This document shows, piece after piece, positions 10,050-17,970 of a stretch of 64,000 bases of DNA. The stretch is from NCBI GenBank assembly GCA_017524725.1, contig JAFXUZ010000034.1, positions 1 through 64,000 of the forward strand, read 5' to 3'. The position numbers and the translations under genes were made by a program. This stretch comes from Clostridia bacterium (GTDB lineage: Bacteria; Bacillota; Clostridia; Christensenellales; Aristaeellaceae). The notes beneath the pieces were generated by a model. It did not search any database, was not told the origin of the DNA, and was given only the letters and a program-made list of their open reading frames with translations. The stretch's first letter is position 1, and every line of letters starts with the position of its first letter.

Positions 10050-10999
10050 AAAAAACCCTTGAAAAGCTGGGCGGCTTCGTCGGCAGGTACATGGCCCCGG
10101 TCGTCCTGGCGGTGGCGGCGCTGGCGCTTTTTGTGCCCGCGTCCTCCCTGTGGGTCAGCACCGGCTGGATCAATTACCTTCTGATGGTCGTGATGTTCGG
10201 CATGGGCCTCACAATGAAGCTTTCGGACCTGAAGGTGGTCTTTTCCAGGCCGAAGGAGATCCTTGTCGGCTGTGCGGCCCAGTTCACGGTGATGCCGCTG
10301 CTGGCTTTCCTGCTGGGAAAGGCCTTTTCACTGGATACAGCCCTGCTGGCGGGGGTCATCCTGGTGGGCACCTGTCCCGGCGGCACCGCCAGCAACGTGA
10401 TCACTTATCTTTCCGGGGGCGACGTGGCCCTGTCGGTGGGGATGACCAGCGTCAACACCCTCCTGGCTCCGGTGCTGACGCCGGCCCTGACCTACCTGTT
10501 CCTGCATACCGGCGTCCATGTGGATGTGACCGCCATGTTCCTGTCCATTTTGCAGGTGGTGATCCTCCCCATCGCCCTGGGGCTAGTGCTCAACCGTTTT
10601 TTCCCGAAGGCCACCCGGGCGGCGTCCGGGCTCCTGCCGCTTTTGTCCGTCGCCGCCATCTGCCTGATCGTCGCGTCGGTGGTGTCCCACAACGCCGGGA
10701 AGATCATGACCAGCGGGGCCGTGGTGCTGGCGGTGGTGGTGCTGCACAACCTGACGGGCTATGCCTGCGGATGGGGCATCGGCAGAATGCTGAAAATGGA
10801 ACGGGGAAAGACCGTGGCGCTGTCGGTGGAGGTCGGCATGCAGAATTCTGGCCTGGCTTCCTCCCTGGCGTCCACCGCTTTCCCGGACCTTGCCATGGCG
10901 ACGGTGCCCGGCGCGGTGTTTTCGGTGTGGCACAATATTTCCGGCGCGGTGCTGGCGAATATCTTCCGCAGGAGGGCCGAAAGGGCGGATAAAGGCTGA
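10046..10999 (+). CDS. Bile acid:sodium symporter (BASS) family transporter
   Basis: Integral membrane secondary transporter of the BASS/SBF family, 317 aa with nine to ten hydrophobic helices. The glycine-rich LVGTCPGGTASNVITYLSG segment is the family signature forming the crossover and sodium-binding region. The name is historical: bacterial members carry organic anions such as keto acids or pantoate, and nothing here shows bile acid transport. ATG at 10046 overlaps the lacI stop, with GGAGG upstream inside that gene, so the two are translationally coupled and the transporter may be co-regulated with sugar use. Confidence 0.9.
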   Translation: MKKTLEKLGGFVGRYMAPVVLAVAALALFVPASSLWVSTGWINYLLMVVMFGMGLTMKLSDLKVVFSRPKEILVGCAAQFTVMPLLAFLLGKAFSLDTALLAGVILVGTCPGGTASNVITYLSGGDVALSVGMTSVNTLLAPVLTPALTYLFLHTGVHVDVTAMFLSILQVVILPIALGLVLNRFFPKATRAASGLLPLLSVAAICLIVASVVSHNAGKIMTSGAVVLAVVVLHNLTGYACGWGIGRMLKMERGKTVALSVEVGMQNSGLASSLASTAFPDLAMATVPGAVFSVWHNISGAVLANIFRRRAERADKG

Positions 11000-11056
11000 C
11001 AAAGTGCCGCTGATCGCGGATACGTATACAGTGTAAAGGATCGCGGAGATACTTTT

Positions 11057-11080
11057 CGCCATGCCGGTGTCGGCATGGCG
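11057..11080. terminator. Hairpin between convergent genes
   Basis: Perfect 9-bp stem CGCCATGCC/GGCATGGCG with a 6-base loop between the convergent BASS and Pro-tRNA editing genes. No U-run follows on the plus strand, so the terminator role is uncertain. Confidence 0.45.
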
Positions 11081-11102
11081 ATCAGTATCATACGGCGCAG
11101 CT

Positions 11103-11648
11103 TCAGTCTGCGGCCATTTCCACCCAGGTGACCGGATGCTTAAGGATCCGGGGCAGCTTTTCGAACATGTCTTCCTTTGCGATGCGAAGGCTGGAGGTGT
11201 TCACGCAGGGATGGCACCCGATGAACGGGCAGTCCTTCAGGTCCGCGTCGGCTACCAGGCGCACCCGGCAGTCCCGGTCGTTCATAAGCCCCAGGATGGA
11301 TACGGCTCCGGGCATCAGGTCCAGGAACTCCTTCATGGATCCCTCCCCGGCGAAGGAAAGGCGGGATACCCCCAGGGCTTTGCTCAGAAGGCGGGTACGG
11401 AAGGTTTTGTCCCCCGGCATCATCAGCAGGTAGAAATCCGTCTCCTGGCGGTTGCATAAAAACAGGTTTTTGCAGATCTGCGCATCCAGGTCCTTTTCCA
11501 GGCGGGCGCAGACCTCCATATTGTCGGCGGCGGGGTGGTCCATGCGCATGTAGGGGATGCCGGCTGCGTCCAGCAGGCGGTAGCAGCGCTGCTCCCGTTC
11601 CTGCCGCAGGGCGATATCTTCCGGTGCGCCGCGTATCAGTGCGTACAT
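11103..11648 (-). CDS. Prolyl-tRNA editing protein (ProX/PrdX, YbaK-like)
   Basis: Free-standing editing-domain protein of 181 aa that hydrolyses mischarged Ala- or Cys-tRNA(Pro). The YbaK/ProX fold is recognisable from YMRMDHPAADNMEVCA, the catalytic-lysine region CKNLFLCN and KEFLDLMPGAVSILGLMND. GGAGG lies seven bases before the ATG; upstream in-frame extension has no support. It lies 17 bp after the GH42 gene and is probably cotranscribed with it, a pairing with no obvious functional logic. Confidence 0.92.
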   Translation of the reverse strand: MYALIRGAPEDIALRQEREQRCYRLLDAAGIPYMRMDHPAADNMEVCARLEKDLDAQICKNLFLCNRQETDFYLLMMPGDKTFRTRLLSKALGVSRLSFAGEGSMKEFLDLMPGAVSILGLMNDRDCRVRLVADADLKDCPFIGCHPCVNTSSLRIAKEDMFEKLPRILKHPVTWVEMAAD

Positions 11649-11665
11649 TTTATTTCCTCCCCGGT

Positions 11666-13687
11666 TTATTTCCCCTCCGGGGAAAGGTCCAGCACCAGGC
11701 ATGCGCCGTTTTCCAGGGTAAAGGCCTGCGATGTCCTTCCGGAAAGCAGATCGGTGCGGGGAGAGGAGAGGGAAAGTTCCCGCTTTTCGCCGCCAAGGCA
11801 GCATACCAGCGCCATATCCCCGCGGCGGACAGCGACCACGCCCTCGGGCAGGGGTTCGTCCAGGGAGCGCTTAAGGCGCACTTTTTCGGCAACGCAGGCA
11901 TAGACGGCGTCCAGGCCCTTTTCGTCGGTCCGTCCGGCCAGGTACCAGGCGCGGCCCTTCCCAAAGGTATTGGAAGTGAACACGGGGGTACCGCCGTAGA
12001 AATCCCGTCCGTAGACGGCAAGGCATTCGTCGGCGGTCACTTCTTCCGGAAATTCGCAGATCTCCCGGATGGGGAAGGCACGCCCGTCGGGGAAGACCAT
12101 GCTGTTTTCCTCGCCGGGATACAGGGCGTCCAGTTCCGGGTCCCGGACACCCAGGACGTCGGTCAGCCCGTAGGGGGTTCCGCCCAGTCGGCACAGATCG
12201 TCCCCGTCCACGATGCCCGTAAAGCAGGTCACGAGCAGGTGACCGCCGCCGCGCACGTATTCCCGCAGCCTTTCCGCAAACCCGTCCCGGAACATGAAAG
12301 TCTCGGGAAGCACCACCAGGCTGTAATCCGTCAGGTCCGCACCGGCATCACGGACGTCGGCGCGGACGCCCATTTTGAACAGGGCCCGGTAATGGTCCCG
12401 CACGGCTTCGATGGGGTCCATATGGCCTTTGAGGCCGGTCTGCACGAAAGTGGAGGCCCAGCGGCTCTCCTGGTCCAGGACGATCAGCGCTTCCGGCTTT
12501 TCCGGGGGCTGCTTTTTAAGGGCGGAGATCTTTTCAAGCGTTTCGCCGGTGAGGACCACGTCCCGGAACACCCGGGTGTCGTCCCGGCCGTCGTGCCCCA
12601 CCACCGCGCCGTGGAAAGCCTCGCTGCCGCCCCGGCCCTTGCGCCACTGGAAATACATCACGCTGTCGCTGCCACAGAACACCGAAAGCAGAGAGGTGGT
12701 CAGCTGCATGCCGGGACGCTTGAGCTGGTTGACGGAATGCCAGTTCACCTTGGAGGGGCTGGATTCCATCAGCAGGAAGGTGCGCCCCTTCAGGGAGCGC
12801 ATGTAATCGTGATTCATGCAGGCCTCGGCCATCTCCGTCAGATTGTCCCCGGCCCGCAGGCGGGGATAGCAGTCCCAGGAGATCAGGTCCGCTTCTTTTG
12901 CGAGAACGCTGTAATCGTAGTCCCAGAAGGACCACATCATATTCACCGTAACGGGCTTGTCCGGACAGTGGATCCGGATGGCCTCTTTTTCATTCCGGAT
13001 GAAGGAGGCGCATTGGGCGGTGCAAAAACGCCGCCAGTCCAGGCGCATGGAGGGGTTGGACATTTCGCCGAGGGGGGAGGGCGGGTCGATCTGGTCAAAG
13101 GAGGTATACCTCTGGCTCCAGAAGGAGGTCCACCAGCGGCGGTTCACCTCCTCCACGCTGCCGTATTTGTTTTTCAGCCATTCCCTGAAGGCGGCGGCGC
13201 ACAGCGGGCAATGGCAGTCCCCGCTGAATTCGTTGCCGATGTGCCACATGACCACCCCGGGATGGCTCCCGAAGCGTTCGCTCAGCTTCATGTCCATTTC
13301 CCGCACCTTGCGGCGGTAGTCGGGGCTGGTCAGGCAGTGGTTGTGCCTTTCGCCGAAAAGGCGCCTGCGCCCTTGCTCGTCGGTGCGCAGCACCGTGGGA
13401 TATTTTTCCGCCAGCCAGGCGGGCCGCGCGCCTGAGGGGGTGGCCAGGTCGGTATAGATCCCGTTTTCGTACAGGCGGGTGATCATATCCTCAAGCCACC
13501 CGAAGTCGTATTCCCCGTCCTGTTTTTCCAGGGCGCTCCAGGCGAAGATGCCCAGCGAAACGCAGTTCACATGGGCTTTTTTCATCATTTTCAGGTCCGC
13601 TTCCAGGATATCCGGGCGGTCCAGCCACTGGTCCGGGTTGTAGTCCCCGCCGTGGAGGAAAAAGGAAAGATCGTCAGGTGTGGACAT
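11666..13687 (-). CDS. GH42 beta-galactosidase
   Basis: Intracellular beta-galactosidase, 673 aa, normal length for GH42. Barrel landmarks: GGDYNPDQW at residues 13-21, acid/base E153 in MWHIGNEFSG, the zinc cysteines C118, C158, C160 and C163, and the nucleophile E308 in FLLMESSPS. A trimerisation-type domain (about 390-600) and a small C-terminal beta domain follow. No signal peptide, so it acts on imported galactosides such as galacto- or arabinogalacto-oligosaccharides. GAGGAG precedes the ATG at 13687; the frame stays open upstream only because it is antisense-like read-through of the neighbouring gene. Confidence 0.95.
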   Translation of the reverse strand: MSTPDDLSFFLHGGDYNPDQWLDRPDILEADLKMMKKAHVNCVSLGIFAWSALEKQDGEYDFGWLEDMITRLYENGIYTDLATPSGARPAWLAEKYPTVLRTDEQGRRRLFGERHNHCLTSPDYRRKVREMDMKLSERFGSHPGVVMWHIGNEFSGDCHCPLCAAAFREWLKNKYGSVEEVNRRWWTSFWSQRYTSFDQIDPPSPLGEMSNPSMRLDWRRFCTAQCASFIRNEKEAIRIHCPDKPVTVNMMWSFWDYDYSVLAKEADLISWDCYPRLRAGDNLTEMAEACMNHDYMRSLKGRTFLLMESSPSKVNWHSVNQLKRPGMQLTTSLLSVFCGSDSVMYFQWRKGRGGSEAFHGAVVGHDGRDDTRVFRDVVLTGETLEKISALKKQPPEKPEALIVLDQESRWASTFVQTGLKGHMDPIEAVRDHYRALFKMGVRADVRDAGADLTDYSLVVLPETFMFRDGFAERLREYVRGGGHLLVTCFTGIVDGDDLCRLGGTPYGLTDVLGVRDPELDALYPGEENSMVFPDGRAFPIREICEFPEEVTADECLAVYGRDFYGGTPVFTSNTFGKGRAWYLAGRTDEKGLDAVYACVAEKVRLKRSLDEPLPEGVVAVRRGDMALVCCLGGEKRELSLSSPRTDLLSGRTSQAFTLENGACLVLDLSPEGK

Positions 13688-13701
13688 AATCGCTCCTCGC
13701 T

Positions 13702-15867
13702 TTACTGTATTTGCAGGGCATCCTGCGGAACAAAGCCCCTTACCGGCATGCCGCCGACCCGGGTCTCCACATAGGCCCAGGAACTGCCCAGGAAGCAGCT
13801 GCCGAGCCAGGTCACGTTTTCCCCCTCCTTCAGGGACAGGCTGTCGCCTTTCTGCCCGAGGGGATCGCAGGTGAGGACGGCGGGCCGTGCCAGCGCGGCG
13901 GGGTAAGCCGCCAGGGCCAGGGAAGGCGCTTCGGGCATGGCGCCCCTCAGGCTCAGGGCGCTGACGTAGCCGACCGCCGTATCCCCGCTGTCCGTATGGT
14001 AGAGGATCAGGAGCCATTGGCCGTCGTAACCGGCGCACCACATGTTGTCGGTGGTGTTCACCGATGCGCTGCCCCCGTCAGCCCGCCAGGCGATGACTGA
14101 AGGCGCGCTGTACACCGACAGCTTCTGGTCCGGAACGGAGGGGAAGGTGCTGAAGTCCAGGCTGGGCAGGTCCGGTGGCGGCGCCTTGGGCGTGGGGCGG
14201 GCCGTCGGTCCGGAGGTGACAAAGAAGGCGGTGGGCTGCGGCGTCGGGCCGGGAGTGACGAAGGCAGAAGCGCCCTGCGGCGTAGGGAAGGGAGCGGCGC
14301 CGCCTTCCGGTGCATAAACCCCGCCGCCCGTACCGGGTATAAGGGTGGCCGCGGGCGCGGCGCTGTTTTCAGGTGCGTATACCGCCCCGCCGATATCGGG
14401 AACAATGGTGGCTGCGGAAGCGGCGGTGCCTTCGGGCGCATAAACCCCGCCGCCCGTGCCGGGTATAAGGGTGGCCGTGGGCGCGGCGCTGCCTTCAGGC
14501 GCGTATACCGCCCCGCCGATATCGGGAACAATGGTGGCTGCGGAAGCGGCGGTGCCTTCGGGCGCATAAACCCCGCCGCCCGTGCCGGGTATAAGGGTGG
14601 CCGCGGGCGCGGCGCTGTTTTCAGGCGCGTATACCGCCCCGCCGATATCGGGCACGAGGGTGGGTGAGGCGGCCGGGAAGCCTCCCGGCATGATACCTGC
14701 GCCCGGGACGGCCTGCCCTTCGACGTCCGGGAACACACCCGGCACGGGATCAGTGCCCGGGAAGCCTTCCGGCAGGGGTTCGACGCCGGGGACGGTCTGC
14801 GTCCCGACGGAAGCCGGCGTGACCAGTTCCGCCAGGATATAGCCCGTGCGGGAATCGGCGGTCCGGATATGGTACCAGACGGCGCCGCCCGCATCCATGC
14901 ACAGCGAAAAGACCTCCAGCGCTTCCCCGGTGTTCACCCGGAACAGTACGTCGGCTCCGTATGCGGGCTGGCGTCGTACATTGCAGTTGTCCTTTACGGC
15001 AAGGCCGGCAAAGGACAGCGGCGTTTCGGTAAAGTGATAGGCCGTGGGCGCGGCAGAGGGGGATGAGCGGCTGATCAGGTCGGCGCGCACATAGCCGGTC
15101 CCGCCGGAATAAGATATGCGGTACCATTTTGCGCGGTCCACGGTGATCTCCCCGGTGACGCTGACCCGGGCGCCTTCCTTCAGGCGGCCGATCTTTTCGC
15201 CATTCGGAGAGGAGCGGACGTTGACGGCCGAGGTGTTGGTGTATCCGGTGAAGGAAAGGGGGATGACCGGCAGGGCGGTGGGGGCGGCGGTGGGGACGGG
15301 GACGGCTGCCGACACCAGGTCGGCGCGGATATAGCCGTACCGGCCGGAGAGGTATTCGCAGTAATACCACAGCGCGCCGCTTGTGTCCATGGCGCTCGAG
15401 AGCACCGTGACGTAAGCGCCGCGGCTCAGCTGTGAGACGACGGCGGTATCCACCGTGGCGCCGGCACGCACGTTGGCGCTGTCCGCGGTGACCGTCGCGC
15501 CGAAGGACAGGTATCCCTGGCCGCCATGCCACGGCATGACGGTGGGGACAGGGGTCTTTGCGGCCCCGCCGGCGGAAACATAAGCGCTGTGGACCCAGCC
15601 GGAGATGCCGCTCACCTGCCCGTAATACCATACCGAACCGTCCGCGGCGGTCGCCGAGGAGACCACCCGGATCACGTCGCCCATCCCGGCGGTGCCGTAG
15701 GACGGGTGTATCGTGCCCGGGCCGGAACGGATGTTGACCCCGGGCGCGCTGATATAGCCCGTCATGGAAAAGGATCGGACGGCGTAGTCATCCCCGCTGG
15801 ATACGCCGGGGAGGGCCGGCAGCAGGGCCAGCAGGCACAATAACAGAAAAAGGACCTTTCTCTTCAT
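13702..15867 (-). CDS. Secreted multi-SH3 domain protein with Pro/Ala-rich repeats
   Basis: Exported protein of 721 aa. Signal peptide (KRKVLFLLLCLLALLPALPGVSSG), then four bacterial SH3 (SH3b) domains at about residues 28-95, 100-170, 190-255 and 265-335, each with the VNIRSGPG-like and WYY-x-G-hydrophobic motifs. A central low-complexity linker (about 340-560) contains alternating 21-residue units of the types DIGGAVYAPEnSAAPaATLIP and GTGGGVYAPEGTAASAATIVP. Two more SH3-like domains end the chain. SH3b domains usually bind peptidoglycan, which would hold the protein in the wall; no catalytic domain is visible, so it may be a wall-binding or sensor-type protein. It is the first gene of an operon with GH42 and the Pro-tRNA editing protein (14-bp and 17-bp gaps), driven by the promoter at 15930-15958. 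Confidence 0.88.
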   Translation of the reverse strand: MKRKVLFLLLCLLALLPALPGVSSGDDYAVRSFSMTGYISAPGVNIRSGPGTIHPSYGTAGMGDVIRVVSSATAADGSVWYYGQVSGISGWVHSAYVSAGGAAKTPVPTVMPWHGGQGYLSFGATVTADSANVRAGATVDTAVVSQLSRGAYVTVLSSAMDTSGALWYYCEYLSGRYGYIRADLVSAAVPVPTAAPTALPVIPLSFTGYTNTSAVNVRSSPNGEKIGRLKEGARVSVTGEITVDRAKWYRISYSGGTGYVRADLISRSSPSAAPTAYHFTETPLSFAGLAVKDNCNVRRQPAYGADVLFRVNTGEALEVFSLCMDAGGAVWYHIRTADSRTGYILAELVTPASVGTQTVPGVEPLPEGFPGTDPVPGVFPDVEGQAVPGAGIMPGGFPAASPTLVPDIGGAVYAPENSAAPAATLIPGTGGGVYAPEGTAASAATIVPDIGGAVYAPEGSAAPTATLIPGTGGGVYAPEGTAASAATIVPDIGGAVYAPENSAAPAATLIPGTGGGVYAPEGGAAPFPTPQGASAFVTPGPTPQPTAFFVTSGPTARPTPKAPPPDLPSLDFSTFPSVPDQKLSVYSAPSVIAWRADGGSASVNTTDNMWCAGYDGQWLLILYHTDSGDTAVGYVSALSLRGAMPEAPSLALAAYPAALARPAVLTCDPLGQKGDSLSLKEGENVTWLGSCFLGSSWAYVETRVGGMPVRGFVPQDALQIQ
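14310..14660 (-). repeat. 126-bp tandem repeats in the SH3 protein gene
   Basis: Nearly three tandem 126-bp units (42 residues each), every unit made of two related 63-bp halves. Units are almost identical, so the array is recent and likely to vary in copy number. Confidence 0.8.
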
Positions 15868-15929
15868 GCGCGGAAGGACTCCTTTGAGACATTCGGGGGA
15901 TAAGGGGAGCACAGGAAAAAGTCATTTTC

Positions 15930-15958
15930 ATTATATCCGCAATGGAACCGCAAAGCAA
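15930..15958 (-). promoter_or_regulatory. Promoter of the SH3/GH42/ProX operon
   Basis: Minus strand TTGCTT (15953-15958), 17-bp spacer, TATAAT (15930-15935), 63 bp before the SH3 gene start. Confidence 0.7.
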
Positions 15959-16077
15959 GGTCGATCGTATAAATTTCGTAAAAATTCCGTAATATTTCCG
16001 TAATATTATGAGGAGGATACAGTCTGAAACCCCATTTGCCGCCCTGCGGCCGCCGAAAGCGGGAAAACCTTTGCGCC

Positions 16078-16106
16078 TTGCCATGGCGCGCCGGGTATGG
16101 TATCAT
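16078..16106 (+). promoter_or_regulatory. Promoter of the M3 oligopeptidase gene
   Basis: TTGCCA (16078-16083), 17-bp spacer, TATCAT (16101-16106), about 43 bp before the start codon. Confidence 0.6.
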
Positions 16107-16148
16107 CAGACAAAGAACGATCCGAATGCCCGGAAGGAGAGGAAACAT

Positions 16149-17858
16149 ATGAAACAGTTCAGATACCCGCCGGTCCCCTTTGACGAAATGCCCTATGTTC
16201 GTCCGGACGCGGCGGCCCAGCGGGCGGCCCTCGTTTCGGCCGCGGAGGCCATGCGGAGCGCCGGGGACTATCCCGCCGCGCGCAAAGCTTTTTTTGACCT
16301 GCAGGACGCCCGGGAAGAATTCGAGACCATGTTCTCCCTGTGCTCCGTGCGCGCCACCATGGATACGACGGACGCCTTTTACGAAACGGAGATCCGATTG
16401 CTGCGGGAGGAAGCGGCAAAGCTGATCCCGCTGAAAAAGGCCTTCGACCAGGCCCTGGCCGCATCCCGCTTCCGGGCCGATTTCGAAAGGGAATTCGGGC
16501 CCCAGATGATGAAACTGGTGGACGCGGGCCTCAGGACCGCCGACGAAAGGATCGTCCCGGACGTGGTGAAGGAGGGCGAACTGACCCAGAAATACCAGAA
16601 GGACAGCGCCGTGGCCTCCGCCGATTTCCGGGGAGAGAAATGCAATTTCTACGGCCTGCTCAGGCATATGGAATCCACCGACCGCCGGGAGCGGGCGGAG
16701 GCATTCCGCGTCTGGGCCGCCCTCTATGCCCGGATCGCTCCCGGCCTGGACGAGACCTATGCCGCCCTGGTGGAGGTGAGGAACGGCATGGCCGAAAAGC
16801 TGGGCTTTAAGGACTACACGGACCTGTGCTACCTGAAGCGCCGCCGTTTCGACTACACGCGGGAGGACGCCGCCAATTTCCGCCGGCAGATCCGGGAGAC
16901 CGTCACTCCCGCCGTGGCCGACATCCGCGAAAGGCAGCGCCGCCGCCTGGGGGTGGAGAAGCTCCACTGGTACGATGAATCCCTCCTGTATCCCGAGGGC
17001 AACGCCGATCCCATCGGCAGCCGGGACGAGCTGGTGGAAAAGGCCGGCAGAATGTACCGGGAAATGAGCGGCGAAACCGGCGAATTTTTCGATTTCATGC
17101 GCAGGTACCGCCTGTTCGACCTGGATACCCGCCCCGGCAAGCGTATGGGGGGTTACATGACCTCCCTGCCCGGCTACGGCGCGCCCTTTATCTTCAGCAA
17201 TTTCAACGGCACCGCGGCGGATGTGGACGTGCTGACCCACGAGGCCGGGCACGCTTTCCAGGGGTACCTGGCCATGCGGTCCATTCCGGCAGCCATGCTC
17301 CGGGGGTCCACATCGGAGATCAACGAGATCCATTCCATGACCATGGAGCATTTCGCCTATCCATGGATGGGCAGCTTCTTTGGCGAAAACAGCGAAAAAT
17401 ACATCACCTCCCACCTGATCGGCGCCCTGGGAGTGCTCCCGTACATGTGCTGCGTGGACGAGTTCCAGCACGAGGTCTACGCCCATCCGGAATACGGCAG
17501 CGCCGACTGGCGAAAAGCGTGGCGGAGGATCGAACGGGCCTATATGCCCTGGCGGTCCTACGACGGGGAGCCTTTCCTGGAGGAGGGTGGCTTCTGGATG
17601 CAGAAACAGCATATCTTCCTGTACCCCTTCTATTACATCGACTACGCCCTGGCCCAGATGTGCGCCTTCCAGTTCTATGGGCTGATGAAGACCGACCGGG
17701 AGAAGGCCTGGGAGGATTACCTCCGGCTGTGCCGCGCCGGCGGGACCATGGGATACTTCGACCTTCTGGAACTGGCGGGCCTTGACAATCCCTTTGCCGA
17801 CGGCACGGTGGAAAAGAGCGTCGGCCATGTGCTGAAGGAATTGGAGGAAAGGTACTGA
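16149..17858 (+). CDS. M3 family oligoendopeptidase (PepF-like)
   Basis: Cytosolic zinc metallopeptidase of family M3, 569 aa, which degrades short peptides. The zinc motif HEAGH is at 364-368 (VLTHEAGHAFQGYLA), with the third ligand glutamate in the following helix (TSEINEIHSMTMEHF). The substrate-closing tyrosine-rich segment FYYIDYALAQ and a C-terminal helical region are also typical of the family. AAGGAGAGG precedes the ATG at 16149. No signal peptide. Confidence 0.93.
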   Translation: MKQFRYPPVPFDEMPYVRPDAAAQRAALVSAAEAMRSAGDYPAARKAFFDLQDAREEFETMFSLCSVRATMDTTDAFYETEIRLLREEAAKLIPLKKAFDQALAASRFRADFEREFGPQMMKLVDAGLRTADERIVPDVVKEGELTQKYQKDSAVASADFRGEKCNFYGLLRHMESTDRRERAEAFRVWAALYARIAPGLDETYAALVEVRNGMAEKLGFKDYTDLCYLKRRRFDYTREDAANFRRQIRETVTPAVADIRERQRRRLGVEKLHWYDESLLYPEGNADPIGSRDELVEKAGRMYREMSGETGEFFDFMRRYRLFDLDTRPGKRMGGYMTSLPGYGAPFIFSNFNGTAADVDVLTHEAGHAFQGYLAMRSIPAAMLRGSTSEINEIHSMTMEHFAYPWMGSFFGENSEKYITSHLIGALGVLPYMCCVDEFQHEVYAHPEYGSADWRKAWRRIERAYMPWRSYDGEPFLEEGGFWMQKQHIFLYPFYYIDYALAQMCAFQFYGLMKTDREKAWEDYLRLCRAGGTMGYFDLLELAGLDNPFADGTVEKSVGHVLKELEERY

Positions 17859-17970
17859 CGCGCGGGAAAACTGCGCGGCCGATATATGGCTTTTCCTGCC
17901 TTCACCGGCGCCGGAACATCATGAATGCATGCCTTTTCTCAAACTCGACTCTCTTATCAGGAGATAAAAA

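Noticed and set aside
10046..10999. Bile acid uptake function for the BASS protein
   Set aside because: Family name only; nothing in the locus links it to bile acids.
13702..14041. N-terminal extension of the GH42 gene up to 14041
   Set aside because: It overlaps the SH3 gene out of frame; the GH42 homology and the ribosome binding site begin at 13687.
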